DNA from: JAYKJB01 sp035284745 [NCBI: Candidatus Sericytochromatia bacterium]
Lineage (GTDB): Bacteria > Cyanobacteriota > Sericytochromatia > S15B-MN24
Direction of reading: 5' to 3'
Length of the DNA stretch: 64,000 bases
Assembly (NCBI GenBank): GCA_035284745.1
Contig: JAYKIL010000034.1
Location: forward strand, 1-64,000
Positions within the stretch are counted from its first letter, which is position 1. Each line of letters begins with the position of its first letter. The translations under genes and the position numbers were made by a program. The notes below the pieces were generated by a model, which had not been told where the DNA came from, searched no databases, and saw nothing but the letters and a program-made list of their open reading frames with translations. Below are positions 8,279 to 17,811 of this stretch, in pieces.

Positions 8279-9634
8279 CTAAAAAGCCTGGATCTGTAAA
8301 TCTTTGATGGCAAATTGCGGACTATCCATCAGATTAATAATCTGACCCTTAATTCGAACGACGGGTCGCAGGGGGTCTTGTCGATTATTTTGGACCACTT
8401 GACCCATTCGCTGATCGGCCATAATGACAAAAGAGTTGAGCGGATATGGATAGACCACTTTCGCGAAAATTTTGAGTACGTTCGGGTCAAGGCCCATACG
8501 CTCACCGTTTCTTACCGTCACGTAACTGAACTCTGGCGCGTAGCGCGGCCGGTAACTGGTGTCAGAGACCAAAGCGTCATAAACTTCGGCGACTGCCACA
8601 ACCTTGGCCATGTCATGGATTTGACCCGCACGCAGTCGCGTTGGGTAGCCGCCCCCGTGAATGCGTTCGTGATGTTCGTAGACAATGCGGGCCATTTCTG
8701 GCGTGGCCCAGGGGAGTTTTTCCATGATGCGTTTGCCAAGGGATGGGTGCGCTCTCAGCAGTTCCGCTTCCTGGGGTTCTAAGGGCCCCTGTTTGTCTAG
8801 AACGGCATAAGGGATCGCCGATTTTCCAATGTCGTGACAGAGGGCGGCAACCCCCAGCGTGAACAGCTGTTTGTTGTCATATCCGAGAGCAATTCCCATC
8901 GCGATCGATAGAGTCATTACATTTACCGGGTGGCTGCGATGATGTGCCTGGTTGACGATTCGCAGTTCGAGCCCATCGTTGAGCCGGTTTGGGTTGGCAT
9001 TCAACCTTGCACAAACCTCTTGTACGATGGTGGCGATGCTGGGGTAACTGGGCAGTTTTCCGTCGCGCAATTCCGCGTCAATTTTCTCAATAGCTGCCAT
9101 TGCACTGAGCAAGAACCTCTCAGAGAGGGCGTGTTGAGGATTATGGTGGTATCGAAGAACCGGTGCAGCGACAGGTGGTGGCATCTCTAAGCCAGAGGGG
9201 TTCACAGGCGTTGGCACAGGGGTCAACGGAGGAACCGGAGGCAGTTGATCGCCGGTTGAAGTTGAATCGTGAGGGGAGGGAACCCACGGCCGCGAAGGCG
9301 TTGGTGGAAAAGCGGGCGCTCGGTTGTCGGCCACGACCGGTGCTGAAAGTTGAACGTTGACGGCTGCAGCATATTCGAACAGGATGGCTGGCAATTCCGG
9401 GACGTGAATCTCAAAGGAATCAAGGTCGGTTGAACGGGGGAACCCCCCATCATGAATAAGGGGGTCGTAGCCCTCCATACAGGTTTTGAGGTGTGACTCT
9501 AAGCCTTGGCGTGTCAAACGCTCAATGTAAAGGCTTGATAGAACGGTTCCGGCGGGCAAGAGCACATTTCCCGTCGAGGGGTGAATGAGCGGCTTTTGAA
9601 GGCGTTTACCCGGCGCGATCAGTTCATCTGACAC
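8279..9634 (-). CDS. HD-GYP domain protein (probable cyclic di-GMP phosphodiesterase)
   Basis: Starting at the GTG at 9634 the protein has about 451 residues. The N-terminal 200 residues resemble the short domain often placed before HD-GYP (LIHPSTGNVLLPAGTVLSS) followed by a Pro-rich linker. The catalytic domain is complete, with the HD pair in ALCHDIGKSAIP and the GYP loop in HHERIHGGGYP. These enzymes degrade c-di-GMP and often govern motility. The upstream extension to 9805 overlaps the divergent neighbour's leader and does not look coding. A degenerate relative is encoded at 14186-15328. Confidence 0.88.
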   Translation of the reverse strand: MSDELIAPGKRLQKPLIHPSTGNVLLPAGTVLSSLYIERLTRQGLESHLKTCMEGYDPLIHDGGFPRSTDLDSFEIHVPELPAILFEYAAAVNVQLSAPVVADNRAPAFPPTPSRPWVPSPHDSTSTGDQLPPVPPLTPVPTPVNPSGLEMPPPVAAPVLRYHHNPQHALSERFLLSAMAAIEKIDAELRDGKLPSYPSIATIVQEVCARLNANPNRLNDGLELRIVNQAHHRSHPVNVMTLSIAMGIALGYDNKQLFTLGVAALCHDIGKSAIPYAVLDKQGPLEPQEAELLRAHPSLGKRIMEKLPWATPEMARIVYEHHERIHGGGYPTRLRAGQIHDMAKVVAVAEVYDALVSDTSYRPRYAPEFSYVTVRNGERMGLDPNVLKIFAKVVYPYPLNSFVIMADQRMGQVVQNNRQDPLRPVVRIKGQIINLMDSPQFAIKDLQIQAF

Positions 9635-9709
9635 GTGTTTCCCCCATCCACGAATGCGCCCATTATACCCCAGGAAACTTTTTATTCTGCATTTCTCGGT
9701 CGTTCCCTT

Positions 9710-9727
9710 GGGTATGTTAAGATACCC
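9710..9727. repeat. Inverted repeat in the divergent HD-GYP / DUF362 intergenic region
   Basis: GGGTAT at 9710-9715 and ATACCC at 9722-9727 form 6-bp arms around GTTAAG. It lies in the 129-bp divergent region and could be an operator; nothing else supports this. Confidence 0.3.
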
Positions 9728-9763
9728 GACAGCGTTTGTTTTGGCGTCGTTCTGCGGAGAAGT

Positions 9764-10714
9764 ATGGGGTCTGAAGTTTACTTTTCTCAGCGGAGAGCGA
9801 CCCAAGGCTGCGGGCTCTTGGACAAGCTAGAGCAACTTTGTGAAGCGGCCGGCCTTTCTACGATTGTTCCCAATGGCGGTCAAGTGGCCCTTTTGACTAC
9901 CTTTGCGGAGCCGGGTAATACGACGTACGTGCGCCCCGCCTTCGCACATCGTGTGGCGGGATGTGTGGCGGGACAGGGAGGCAGGCCGTTCTTGACCGAC
10001 ACGATGCCCTGGCCTCCGACAGCGCGCGTGAATGAGGCGACAGTGCTTTTGGCTGCCGCGGCGCACGGCTTTGTGGCACTCGACGGAGAACTTTCGCTGC
10101 AAGTGGCTGATGCTCCCTCATCGAGCGAGGGTTTGCCTTTGTCACCTGGGCACGGTTCCCCCGCTTTGATCGCGCCGCGCATTGCGGGGGCCGAGGGCCT
10201 TTTGCTGTTGACTCACGTGACGTGTCACGCGGCGTGGGGGGTTGTCGGTGCTTTGACCCAGTTGGGTTTCGGTGCCGCTTCGATGCGTGGAAAAGCAGAG
10301 ATTTTGGGGAACTTTGAAGCGAGCGAAGTGGCTTTCAGGGATGACGAAGAGCGGCAAGCACGCGTTCAGAGGTTGCTCAAGTCAGCCGCTGCCGTGGTGT
10401 CCCAAAAACAGGGCCGGATCGGATACATTAATCTCTTGCTGGATGTGACACCCGATGACGACAACCGGCCGTGGAGTGATGCCCCTATCGTTCCAGACAT
10501 CGGCATTTTGGTCTCGCGCGATCCGGTGGCCATCGATCAGGCGACGGCAGATTTATTGCAGCAGGCCCCGGGCATTGCGGGAACCCGCCTGATCGATCCC
10601 TTGGTCCGTGATAAGTTACGCGCGGTGCATCCAGGTATTGATTGGGAAGCTCCGCTTCGCTTAGGGGAAGAATTTGTGTTGGGGCATCGTGATTACGAAT
10701 TGATGATTGTTTAG
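9764..10714 (+). CDS. DUF362 domain protein lacking the usual Asp-Cys cluster
   Basis: About 316 residues from the ATG at 9764, which has GGAGA at a good distance; an upstream GTG at 9635 would start inside the divergent promoter region. It matches DUF362 along its length, including [26 protein letters not shown] and the strong C-terminal block [28 protein letters not shown]. Family members usually show D-C-D-C in the segment before this block; here the same place reads TPDDDNRPW, so the cysteines are lost. The function of the family is not established. The stop overlaps the rph leader, so it is probably cotranscribed with rph. Confidence 0.75.
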   Translation: MGSEVYFSQRRATQGCGLLDKLEQLCEAAGLSTIVPNGGQVALLTTFAEPGNTTYVRPAFAHRVAGCVAGQGGRPFLTDTMPWPPTARVNEATVLLAAAAHGFVALDGELSLQVADAPSSSEGLPLSPGHGSPALIAPRIAGAEGLLLLTHVTCHAAWGVVGALTQLGFGAASMRGKAEILGNFEASEVAFRDDEERQARVQRLLKSAAAVVSQKQGRIGYINLLLDVTPDDDNRPWSDAPIVPDIGILVSRDPVAIDQATADLLQQAPGIAGTRLIDPLVRDKLRAVHPGIDWEAPLRLGEEFVLGHRDYELMIV

Positions 10715-10724
10715 GAGAAGAGCC

Positions 10725-11480
10725 ATGGGGTCAGTGATTCGGACAGACGGCAGGGCCGCCAATCAGCTTCGCCCGGTGACCATCGAGCGCAATTACACCC
10801 GCTATGCAGAGGGGGCCGTTTTAGTATCGGCGGGAGACACCAAGGTGTTGGTAACGGCGACGGTTGAGGATAAAGTGCCCCCTTTTCTGCGCCAGACGGG
10901 ACAGGGTTGGTTGACGGCGGAATATTCGTTGCTGCCGCGTTCGACTCACACCCGAACCCAACGCGAAAGTTCTCAGGGCCGTGTTGGGGGCCGCACCCAC
11001 GAGGTGCAGCGTCTGATTGGTCGTTCCCTTCGCGCCTGCGTCGATTTATCCAAGATCGGTGAGCGCACCATTCTGGTCGATTGTGATGTTTTACAAGCTG
11101 ACGGCGGGACACGTACGGCGGCGATCACGGGCGCGTATGTCGCGGTGGTGGATGCTTTACGCTGGCTCCACGCAAGGAAGTTGATTTCTGCCATTCCGCT
11201 GATTGGAGGGTTGGCGGCTGTTTCGGTAGGAATCGTTGATGGGGAAGCCTTGCTGGACCTCTGTTATGAGGAGGACAGTCGTGCAGCGGTCGACATGAAT
11301 GTCGTTTCTCTTTCGGAGGGGCGCTTGGTAGAGGTTCAAGCAACGGCTGAGGGACAACCATACAGTCGCCAACAACTGGACCAACTGCTCGATCTAGCCG
11401 CGGGGGGCATTGAGTCTCTGATGGCTTTACAAAACGAGATATTGGGACCGTTGGAGGGGCTCGCACCGGCGCTGCGCTAA
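10725..11480 (+). CDS. rph: Ribonuclease PH
   Basis: The 251-residue protein has the RNase PH hallmarks: the opening R-x-[17 protein letters not shown] [36 protein letters not shown] and [22 protein letters not shown]. It trims tRNA 3' ends by phosphorolysis. I start it at the ATG at 10725, twelve bases after an AGGAGA that lies at the end of the DUF362 gene. The two genes are adjacent and on one strand. The last residues end cleanly near a convergent neighbour. Confidence 0.96.
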   Translation: MGSVIRTDGRAANQLRPVTIERNYTRYAEGAVLVSAGDTKVLVTATVEDKVPPFLRQTGQGWLTAEYSLLPRSTHTRTQRESSQGRVGGRTHEVQRLIGRSLRACVDLSKIGERTILVDCDVLQADGGTRTAAITGAYVAVVDALRWLHARKLISAIPLIGGLAAVSVGIVDGEALLDLCYEEDSRAAVDMNVVSLSEGRLVEVQATAEGQPYSRQQLDQLLDLAAGGIESLMALQNEILGPLEGLAPALR

Positions 11481-11514
11481 CCCGGCTGCGGCGAAAAACC
11501 GCGTAACGGTGCTT

Positions 11515-12066
11515 CTAGCAAAAAGGCCGGCGCTGACCATTCAACTCATAGCTCATGGGGCCTTGGCGCTGACCAATGACGCGTGCCGGGACCCCACCAA
11601 CGATGGCGTATGGGGGGACATCGCAGGTCACGACCGCGCCCGCTGCCACGACGGCTCCCTCGCCAATCTTGACGCCAGGCAGGACCGTGGCTCGGGCCCC
11701 CAGCCAGGCGTGATCCCCGATGTGAATAGGGCGCAGACGCCCCGAGAAATTTGGACACTGCGGGTCGTGGTCTGCTGTCAAAAACGTCACGGAAGGTCCG
11801 GTTGCAACGTTTCGGCCGATGTAGAGACCGCCGCGACCATCGAGCCACGCGTTTTGGTCCAATGTGCTGCCAAACCCAATTTCGATCCCGCCGCGGCACG
11901 TCAGATGTGCGCCTTGGTGGATGGCCACTTGGGGGTCGATTTGAACACTCATCACCGCGCGATACCACGCGTTTCTCAGCCAGTGGGCGGGAGTGAACGC
12001 AAGCCACCGGTTGGTGAGGTAGAGCAGTAGGCCGAAACGCAAAGCTTTCCATTCGGGCAGCGCCAT
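11515..12066 (-). CDS. Hexapeptide-repeat acyltransferase (WcaF/maltose-acetyltransferase-like)
   Basis: The 183-residue protein begins with a hydrophobic helix and then has left-handed beta-helix hexapeptide repeats (ITL-type turns such as [51 protein letters not shown]). The catalytic-type His is in TADHD. Members transfer acetyl groups from acetyl-CoA to sugars, as in capsule or lipopolysaccharide decoration. No sugar-biosynthesis genes are adjacent, so the substrate is unknown. It is convergent with rph and 48 bases downstream of the exported-protein gene. Confidence 0.85.
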   Translation of the reverse strand: MALPEWKALRFGLLLYLTNRWLAFTPAHWLRNAWYRAVMSVQIDPQVAIHQGAHLTCRGGIEIGFGSTLDQNAWLDGRGGLYIGRNVATGPSVTFLTADHDPQCPNFSGRLRPIHIGDHAWLGARATVLPGVKIGEGAVVAAGAVVTCDVPPYAIVGGVPARVIGQRQGPMSYELNGQRRPFC

Positions 12067-12114
12067 TACCCCAGTGTATCCCAGCCCATCGCATTTCGTC
12101 CCTCTCCCGGGAGG

Positions 12115-13023
12115 TCATTTGTTTTTTTGTTTATCCCGCTCCAACGTCGTGGGAGGCTTGGTCTTGCTCGCCGCATAATTCCCGACAGCGTGAATGGCGC
12201 GGGCGTAGGCAAGAGCAAGTTCCTTGCTGTGTTTGCGTGCCTCGCTTAAATTTCCGACATTGGCGACGACACGCCAACGCGTTTGATTGAGGTCTTCGAG
12301 TCGCCTGGCGAAAATTTTTCCGGGGCGTGCCGCGAGTGCGGCGTTGAGGAAGCGCCTGACCGACTCCAATTGGGTTTGTGCTGCACGGGCATCGCCCCGC
12401 AGAAGCGCTGCGTGTGCCATCATGACCGCCCGGTAGCCTTGTCTCAGGTGGTCCTCAGCCCGACCCGCTGTGCTTCCCCCCGTCCCACCGCCGCCGCCCA
12501 AAGGGCCGGGGGCAAGTTCTCCCAGTGCCAGCAGGTTTGTCATCAGCGAGAACGCATCTTCGTTCGCTTTTCGCAATTCACGCCTTTGGATGGATTGCTC
12601 GACCTGGGGAACCCGAACCATTTCTTTGAGCAGTCGTCCGCGAATCGGAAGGGTCTCGGGCGCGGTATCGACCCATTCTCCGAGGGTCCGCCGCAGGCCT
12701 TGAGCAGCCTCAACCGCGATTCCCCAATCTTCGAGGGCGATGGCGCCGTGAAGTGTCGCCGCTTGCCCGAGGGCGCGCGCCGTGAACTCTTGCTGCGGAG
12801 CCGCGGGTGGGCGCGGCAATTCGGTTTTTGGCATACCCGGCGGGACGGGGCGAGGAGAGGTTCCACCCGGCGCATATCGACTGCTGGGGGCATTGACTCC
12901 TGTTTGATGGGGCGCTGCGTGTGCCTGGCCGGCAGTATATGCCAGCCAGAGTGGCAGGCCGATGAGCAGCCCCCAGCGTGAGAGGGGCATCGCGATGAGG
13001 TGCCTGAGCGGGATGTGTTTCAT
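12115..13023 (-). CDS. Exported protein of unknown function
   Basis: A 302-residue protein with a clear Sec signal peptide (positively charged start, hydrophobic LLIGLPLWLAY, cleavage after AHA near residue 37). The mature part begins with a Pro-rich stretch, then alpha-helical segments with a Gly-rich linker (PGPLGGGGGTGGSTAG) in the middle, perhaps a helical repeat fold. I do not recognise a family. The ATG follows GAGGAGA. It is divergent from the deacetylase gene and precedes the acetyltransferase on the same strand. Confidence 0.7.
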   Translation of the reverse strand: MKHIPLRHLIAMPLSRWGLLIGLPLWLAYTAGQAHAAPHQTGVNAPSSRYAPGGTSPRPVPPGMPKTELPRPPAAPQQEFTARALGQAATLHGAIALEDWGIAVEAAQGLRRTLGEWVDTAPETLPIRGRLLKEMVRVPQVEQSIQRRELRKANEDAFSLMTNLLALGELAPGPLGGGGGTGGSTAGRAEDHLRQGYRAVMMAHAALLRGDARAAQTQLESVRRFLNAALAARPGKIFARRLEDLNQTRWRVVANVGNLSEARKHSKELALAYARAIHAVGNYAASKTKPPTTLERDKQKNK

Positions 13024-13121
13024 GGCGTTCTCTCCTCTTGAGACACATTAGACGCTGGCTGAAAATTTGTCGTGATGGACCTGCCCCATCTTTTCTGGCG
13101 CAAATCACGTATCATGCCCCC

Positions 13122-14189
13122 ATGAAAATTTCTGTTTTTTCCGACCCCCACTGTGTTGAGCACGATACGGGTGATCATCCCGAAAAGCCTGAACGCTGGC
13201 GCGCAGTCGACGCTGCCTTGCGCTCCCTTCAAGATCTGCCAGGACCGGCCCTGGACTTTGTATGTCCGCAGGCCGCGTCAGATGCGGATTTGCTACGCGT
13301 TCACTCGCAGGCTCATCTGCAACATATTGCCGCATTCTGCGCTGCGGGTGGAGGGCGGATCGATGAAGATACCCTGGCAACAGCCGCCACTGAGCAAGTT
13401 GCGCGTCGTTCGGCAGGGGCTGCCATCGCTGCAGTCAAGAATGCTCTTGAGGCACGCCATGCCGGACATGTGGCCCTTTGTCGTCCGCCCGGCCATCACG
13501 CGCTGGTTGAATCCACGATGGGCTTTTGTTTTTATAATAACGCGGCTCTGGCTGCGCGATGGGCGCAGGCTGAGGGGGGCGTTGGTAGAGTTGCCATTCT
13601 AGATTGGGACTTACACCACGGAAATGGGACAGAGGCCATCTTCTGGCAGGATCCTTCGGTGTTGTTTATGTCCCTCCATCAGTCCCCTAGCTGGCCGGGT
13701 ACAGGCGCCGCCACTGATATCGGTGAGGGCCCTGGAACGGGATATAACGTGAATGTTGCACTCCCTGAGGGCGTGGGGGACACGGGCTATGGCGTCATCT
13801 TTGATCGGCTGTTCTCACCGTTAATGGCATCCTTCAAACCCGAAATTTTGATTGTTTCCGCGGGCTTCGACGCCCATTGGCGTGACCCACTGGGGAAAAT
13901 GGGGCTGTCGGTGGCAGGCTTTGCGGGTTTAACTGCACGTGCTCTTCAGTGGGCAAACGAATATTGTGATGGCCGCGGGGTGTTTTTGATGGAAGGCGGG
14001 TACGACATCGAAGCCCTTGCGGCCTCTTGGGCTGCGACGGTTCAAGTATTGAGGGGGCAACCTTTTCGAGACCCTCTTGGGAGGGGCCCCGCAGCCGAAA
14101 ACGCACCGGATGTTGAATCTGCCCTGCTGGCAACCCGTTGTGCCTTGCTGCCCTATTGGGACAATCTCTCGCGTGTTGGGAAGGGCTAG
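13122..14189 (+). CDS. Histone deacetylase family protein (acetoin-utilisation/acetylpolyamine deacetylase type)
   Basis: A 355-residue zinc hydrolase of the arginase/deacetylase fold. Seen motifs are RPPGHHA with the catalytic His pair at 125-126, the zinc ligands Asp163 and His165 in DWDLHHGNG, and Asp250 in SAGFDAH. Bacterial members remove acetyl groups from proteins or polyamines. The ATG at 13122 gives the normal N-terminus (SDPHCVEHDTGDHPEKPERW); the 28 extra upstream residues look non-coding. The stop codon overlaps that of the convergent gene in the shared CTAG at 14186-14189. Confidence 0.92.
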   Translation: MKISVFSDPHCVEHDTGDHPEKPERWRAVDAALRSLQDLPGPALDFVCPQAASDADLLRVHSQAHLQHIAAFCAAGGGRIDEDTLATAATEQVARRSAGAAIAAVKNALEARHAGHVALCRPPGHHALVESTMGFCFYNNAALAARWAQAEGGVGRVAILDWDLHHGNGTEAIFWQDPSVLFMSLHQSPSWPGTGAATDIGEGPGTGYNVNVALPEGVGDTGYGVIFDRLFSPLMASFKPEILIVSAGFDAHWRDPLGKMGLSVAGFAGLTARALQWANEYCDGRGVFLMEGGYDIEALAASWAATVQVLRGQPFRDPLGRGPAAENAPDVESALLATRCALLPYWDNLSRVGKG

Positions 14190-15328
14190 TACGTGGTTGG
14201 TTTGCTGTAGAGGTGCCGTAACACCGATACCACCTCAGGATCACACCGATGGGTGAGGGCGTCTAAGAGGTCCTGAGGCGTGTGGTTCTTGTTCTCTTGT
14301 GCGGTTTTTTGGAGCCGCAAGTGTTCGAACGTATCAGCCGTTTCTACAATACGGATGAATAGGTGCCGTTTGAGTTTTTCTGGACCCGTTAAGTCAGGGC
14401 TTTTGGGTAACTCGTCGAGCAGCATCACGAGCTTTTTTAGGTCTTCCGCGGGCGAGGAATAAACCCCCCCCGATACGCGCGCCCGGTTCATTGACTCCCA
14501 GGCTTTGCCGGTCTCTTTTCCGTGTCGGACGTGTAGCCAGGCATCCTCCACATCTTGGCGAGTGAGTTCGTGAAGCGCTCCGAGCAAGCCGACGCGTTTC
14601 ACGTCACTGGGGCCAAGCCCAAGGGCGGCAGCGAGACGACGAGATAGCTTACTGACGTGCCGGGGATGATGTCCTAAGGCCGGGGCATCAGAGCAACGAA
14701 CCGTCGCCAATGCCAAGGCCGCATCAATCAGGAGGCCCTCGGCGGCTACGTAGCTCTGCAATTCACTCAAGATCTGGGTGCTGAGATCGATGAATCCCGG
14801 CATCCAGAATTTTCTGTTTTCTTTGAGGTTACCTTCGAACAACCATACGCCAAACGGAGCACCGCCAAGGTTCGAGAAGGGAATGGCCGTCAGGCACGTA
14901 TCGGCAGGCACGGCTGCGTTGCCAATACTCAAGAGGTCTTTCATTTGGGTATCGACCCGCAAGGCCTCTCCGGTGATGAAGGCCTCTTCGAGGAATTCCG
15001 ATTGATATGTGGGAATTCGCGCTTCGGTTGATGCCACGACCTCTAAAAACGCGTCTTCCCCGACTATCGCAATAACACTCGAGCGGAAGCCAAATGTGCC
15101 CACTGCCTCCGCGATGAGTAATCTCCCCAACTCGTACGTATCCGTGATAAGACGGGCGCGCTGGCACAAGCCTTCTTGATGGGCGATGCGCAAGCCAGCT
15201 TCACGAAGTTCCTCCGCCATCCGGCGATCGTCTTCGTGGTGTTTCGCCTCTAGCAACGCCGAAAGACTTTGCGGTGAAATGGCGAGTGCTTGACGAGCGG
15301 CCCAGTGTCTTGGGCGTTCCTCCGGCAT
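14186..15328 (-). CDS. GAF-like domain protein with a degenerate HD-GYP domain
   Basis: The 380-residue protein has a sensor-like alpha/beta region resembling GAF (residues 55-200) and a C-terminal helical region that follows HD-GYP spacing: HHPRHVSKLSRRLAAALGLGPSDVKRVGLLGALHELTRQD. Where active enzymes have H-D-x-G-K it reads H-E-L-T-R, and no GYP motif follows, so catalysis is unlikely. It may act as a c-di-GMP binding or regulatory protein; that is inference. It is the last gene of the run that starts with lspA, 89 bases behind the carboxylase gene. Confidence 0.6.
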   Translation of the reverse strand: MPEERPRHWAARQALAISPQSLSALLEAKHHEDDRRMAEELREAGLRIAHQEGLCQRARLITDTYELGRLLIAEAVGTFGFRSSVIAIVGEDAFLEVVASTEARIPTYQSEFLEEAFITGEALRVDTQMKDLLSIGNAAVPADTCLTAIPFSNLGGAPFGVWLFEGNLKENRKFWMPGFIDLSTQILSELQSYVAAEGLLIDAALALATVRCSDAPALGHHPRHVSKLSRRLAAALGLGPSDVKRVGLLGALHELTRQDVEDAWLHVRHGKETGKAWESMNRARVSGGVYSSPAEDLKKLVMLLDELPKSPDLTGPEKLKRHLFIRIVETADTFEHLRLQKTAQENKNHTPQDLLDALTHRCDPEVVSVLRHLYSKPTTY

Positions 15329-15417
15329 TCGGGCCTCCTGCAGACACGGGGTGTCGTATGGGCGTTATGTTACCCGAGTATGGCACTCATGACAAGCAGC
15401 AACAAGGCCAAAGATCG

Positions 15418-16965
15418 TTAGACGGGAAGCACTCCGTGTTTCCGCCACGGTGTCTCAACCTCTTTGGTTTCGGCCCGGTCAAATCGACGCGCAAGTTCCG
15501 CGCGCAACGCATGACCCGGCACAATGTCGTCAATGACGAGTTCCGAGGCCAAACGGTAGATATCGATATCAGCCTGATACTCTTGGCGCTTCTCTTCAAT
15601 AAAGGCCTGGCGGGCTTCTCCCTCGAGTTCTGCAATTTTATTCGCGTAGACCGCGTTGATGGCCGCTTCAGGTCCCATCACCGCAATGGACGCGGTGGGC
15701 AACGCGATGGTGCATTCGGGCTCGAAGGCGGGGCCACTCATCGCATAGAGTCCTGCGCCATAGGCCTTGCGGACGACGACACAGATTTTGGGGACCGTCG
15801 CATCCGACATCGCGGAAATCATTTTTGCGCCATGGCGGATGATGCCCTCACGTTCAACTTTAGAGCCAATCATGAAGCCGGGGACATCGGAGAGAAACAG
15901 CAACGGAATGTTGAAAGCGTCACACAACCAGATGAACCGGGCGGCCTTGTCCGCTGAGTCGACGAACAGTACACCGCCTTTTACCTTGGGTTGATTCGCT
16001 AGAATCCCGACGGTGCGTCCCTCAATTCGGCCCAATCCTGTGATGAGTTCCTGCGCGAACAGCTTCTTTATCGGTAAGAAACTGTTGGCATCAACCAACT
16101 GATTGATGACGGCTTGCATATCAAAGGGCTGGTTCTGATTCTGCGGGATGATCTCTTCGATAGACTTTCCGCCCTCTGCGATGGAGCTTGGATCGCTCAT
16201 CGGAGGAACCTCGGTTGAGTTGGACGGGAAGAACGAAAGGTAGCGCTTTGCCGTTTCAATCGCTTCGGCCTCTGATTTCGTCAGGAAGTCGCCGCAGCCG
16301 CTCGTCGTACAGTGCATACGAGCCCCTCCCATTTCTTCCAGCGTGACCTTTTCGCCGATGACCATTTCCGCCATCCGGGGCGAACCCAGATACATGCTGG
16401 CATTTCCCTCCACCATAATGACGACATCGCAAAAGGCAGGAATGTACGCTCCGCCTGCAGCCGAGGGGCCGAACAGCAGGCAGATCTGGGGAATGACGCC
16501 TGACAAACGCACCTGGTTAAAGAAAATCCGGCCAGCGCCACGCCGTCCGGGAAACATCTCGACTTGGTCGGTAATGCGAGCGCCTGCAGAGTCCACCAAG
16601 TAGAACAGCGGAATTCTTAATTTCTGCGCTGTTTCTTGGATGCGGATAATCTTCTCGACGGTTCGTTGACCCCACGAGCCTGCCTTCACCGTCGAATCGT
16701 TCGCCATCACGGCGACGGGCCGACCCTCAATGGTTCCGAGGCCAGTCACAACACCGTCTGCAGGGAGGTCTTTTGCATTGCAATTCGCAAACATGCCATC
16801 TTCTTGGAACGAGTCGGTATCGAGCAGCAATGCGATACGGTCCCGAGCAAACATTTTTCCGGCTGATTTGGCACTTTCATGGTATTTCGGAGCGCCACCC
16901 GCGCGAATATGGGCTGTGCGATTTTCGAGGGCCTCGGTGGCAGATGAAAGGACAGGGGTGGTCAT
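15418..16965 (-). CDS. Acyl-CoA carboxylase beta subunit (carboxyltransferase; MCC/PCC type)
   Basis: At 515 residues the protein has both crotonase-fold halves of the family, with acyl-CoA and carboxybiotin oxyanion sites in GPSAAGGAYIPAFCD and RKAYGAGLYAMSG. The VDSAGARITDQVEMFPGRRGAGRIFFNQ segment is typical of methylcrotonyl- or propionyl-CoA carboxylases. It transfers CO2 from biotin to an acyl-CoA. The next upstream gene is an enoyl-CoA hydratase, a pairing known from leucine degradation (MccB with methylglutaconyl-CoA hydratase). No biotin carboxylase alpha subunit is in the window, so the partner must be elsewhere. Confidence 0.9.
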   Translation of the reverse strand: MTTPVLSSATEALENRTAHIRAGGAPKYHESAKSAGKMFARDRIALLLDTDSFQEDGMFANCNAKDLPADGVVTGLGTIEGRPVAVMANDSTVKAGSWGQRTVEKIIRIQETAQKLRIPLFYLVDSAGARITDQVEMFPGRRGAGRIFFNQVRLSGVIPQICLLFGPSAAGGAYIPAFCDVVIMVEGNASMYLGSPRMAEMVIGEKVTLEEMGGARMHCTTSGCGDFLTKSEAEAIETAKRYLSFFPSNSTEVPPMSDPSSIAEGGKSIEEIIPQNQNQPFDMQAVINQLVDANSFLPIKKLFAQELITGLGRIEGRTVGILANQPKVKGGVLFVDSADKAARFIWLCDAFNIPLLFLSDVPGFMIGSKVEREGIIRHGAKMISAMSDATVPKICVVVRKAYGAGLYAMSGPAFEPECTIALPTASIAVMGPEAAINAVYANKIAELEGEARQAFIEEKRQEYQADIDIYRLASELVIDDIVPGHALRAELARRFDRAETKEVETPWRKHGVLPV

Positions 16966-17010
16966 CGATCTTTAACTCCTTGTTGAACAGTCCGCAGGGG
17001 CGAACGGATA

Positions 17011-17799
17011 TCAAGTCCCGGTATAATTTGGTTTTCGTTTTTCTGCGAAGGCCCGCAGGGCTTCCGTGCGGTCTGTCGTTGGAATGGTGACCTCATAGGC
17101 CTTGGCTTCCAACGCGAGTCCTGACTCGAGGTCAACCTCTAATCCGCGATTAATGGCGAATTTTGCCTGGCTGATGGCAATCGGTCCGGTATTATCAACC
17201 ACCGATCGGGCCCAGTCCGTGGCCGCTTTCAAAAGTTGGTCGGATGACGCGAAACGTTCAATCAGTCCAAGTTGGAGTGCTTCCGGCGCCAGCACTTTGC
17301 GGCCCGAAAAAATAAGTTCTTTGGCTCGGCCCTTCCCCACCAGGCGCGGCAGTCGTTGGGTTCCACCTGCACCCGGAATGATGGCAAGGGTGGTTTCGGT
17401 CAGTCCCATTTGTGCGTGTTCTGCTGCGAATCGCACATCGCACGCCAGAGCCAGCTCCGTGCCTCCTCCCAGTGCCAGGCCGTTGATGGCCGCAATGACC
17501 GGTTTGGGGATGTTTTCAATTTCGGACATCGTTTCACGAATCTCTTTGAGAAACAGTCGAACCTCATTCGGGGTCATCTCTGCCCGTTCCTTGAGGTCAG
17601 CCCCGGCACAAAAAGCTTTTTCTCCTGATCCGGTCACCACGATGGCACGCACGCTGTCATCAGCCCAGAGTTCTCGAAAAGCTGTCCGAAGTTCACGCAG
17701 CAATAGCCGATTGATCGCATTCATGCGTTCAGGGCGATTCAAAACGATGGTACAAACGCCATTTTCACGGGACACGAGTATTGCGGAGGTCTGGGACAT
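17011..17799 (-). CDS. Enoyl-CoA hydratase/isomerase family protein
   Basis: A 262-residue crotonase with the oxyanion-hole segments FCAGADLKER and ALGGGTELALACD and the two catalytic-type glutamates (GTELALACD and GLTETTLAIIPGAGGTQRLPR). It adds water to an enoyl-CoA. The PGAGGTQRLPR signature and the position directly upstream of the carboxylase beta gene suggest methylglutaconyl-CoA hydratase in leucine catabolism, but a general fatty-acid hydratase is equally possible. The ATG follows GGGAGA and lies only 12 bases behind the lipoprotein stop. Confidence 0.9.
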   Translation of the reverse strand: MSQTSAILVSRENGVCTIVLNRPERMNAINRLLLRELRTAFRELWADDSVRAIVVTGSGEKAFCAGADLKERAEMTPNEVRLFLKEIRETMSEIENIPKPVIAAINGLALGGGTELALACDVRFAAEHAQMGLTETTLAIIPGAGGTQRLPRLVGKGRAKELIFSGRKVLAPEALQLGLIERFASSDQLLKAATDWARSVVDNTGPIAISQAKFAINRGLEVDLESGLALEAKAYEVTIPTTDRTEALRAFAEKRKPNYTGT

Positions 17800-17811
17800 G
17801 GTCTCTCCCGG

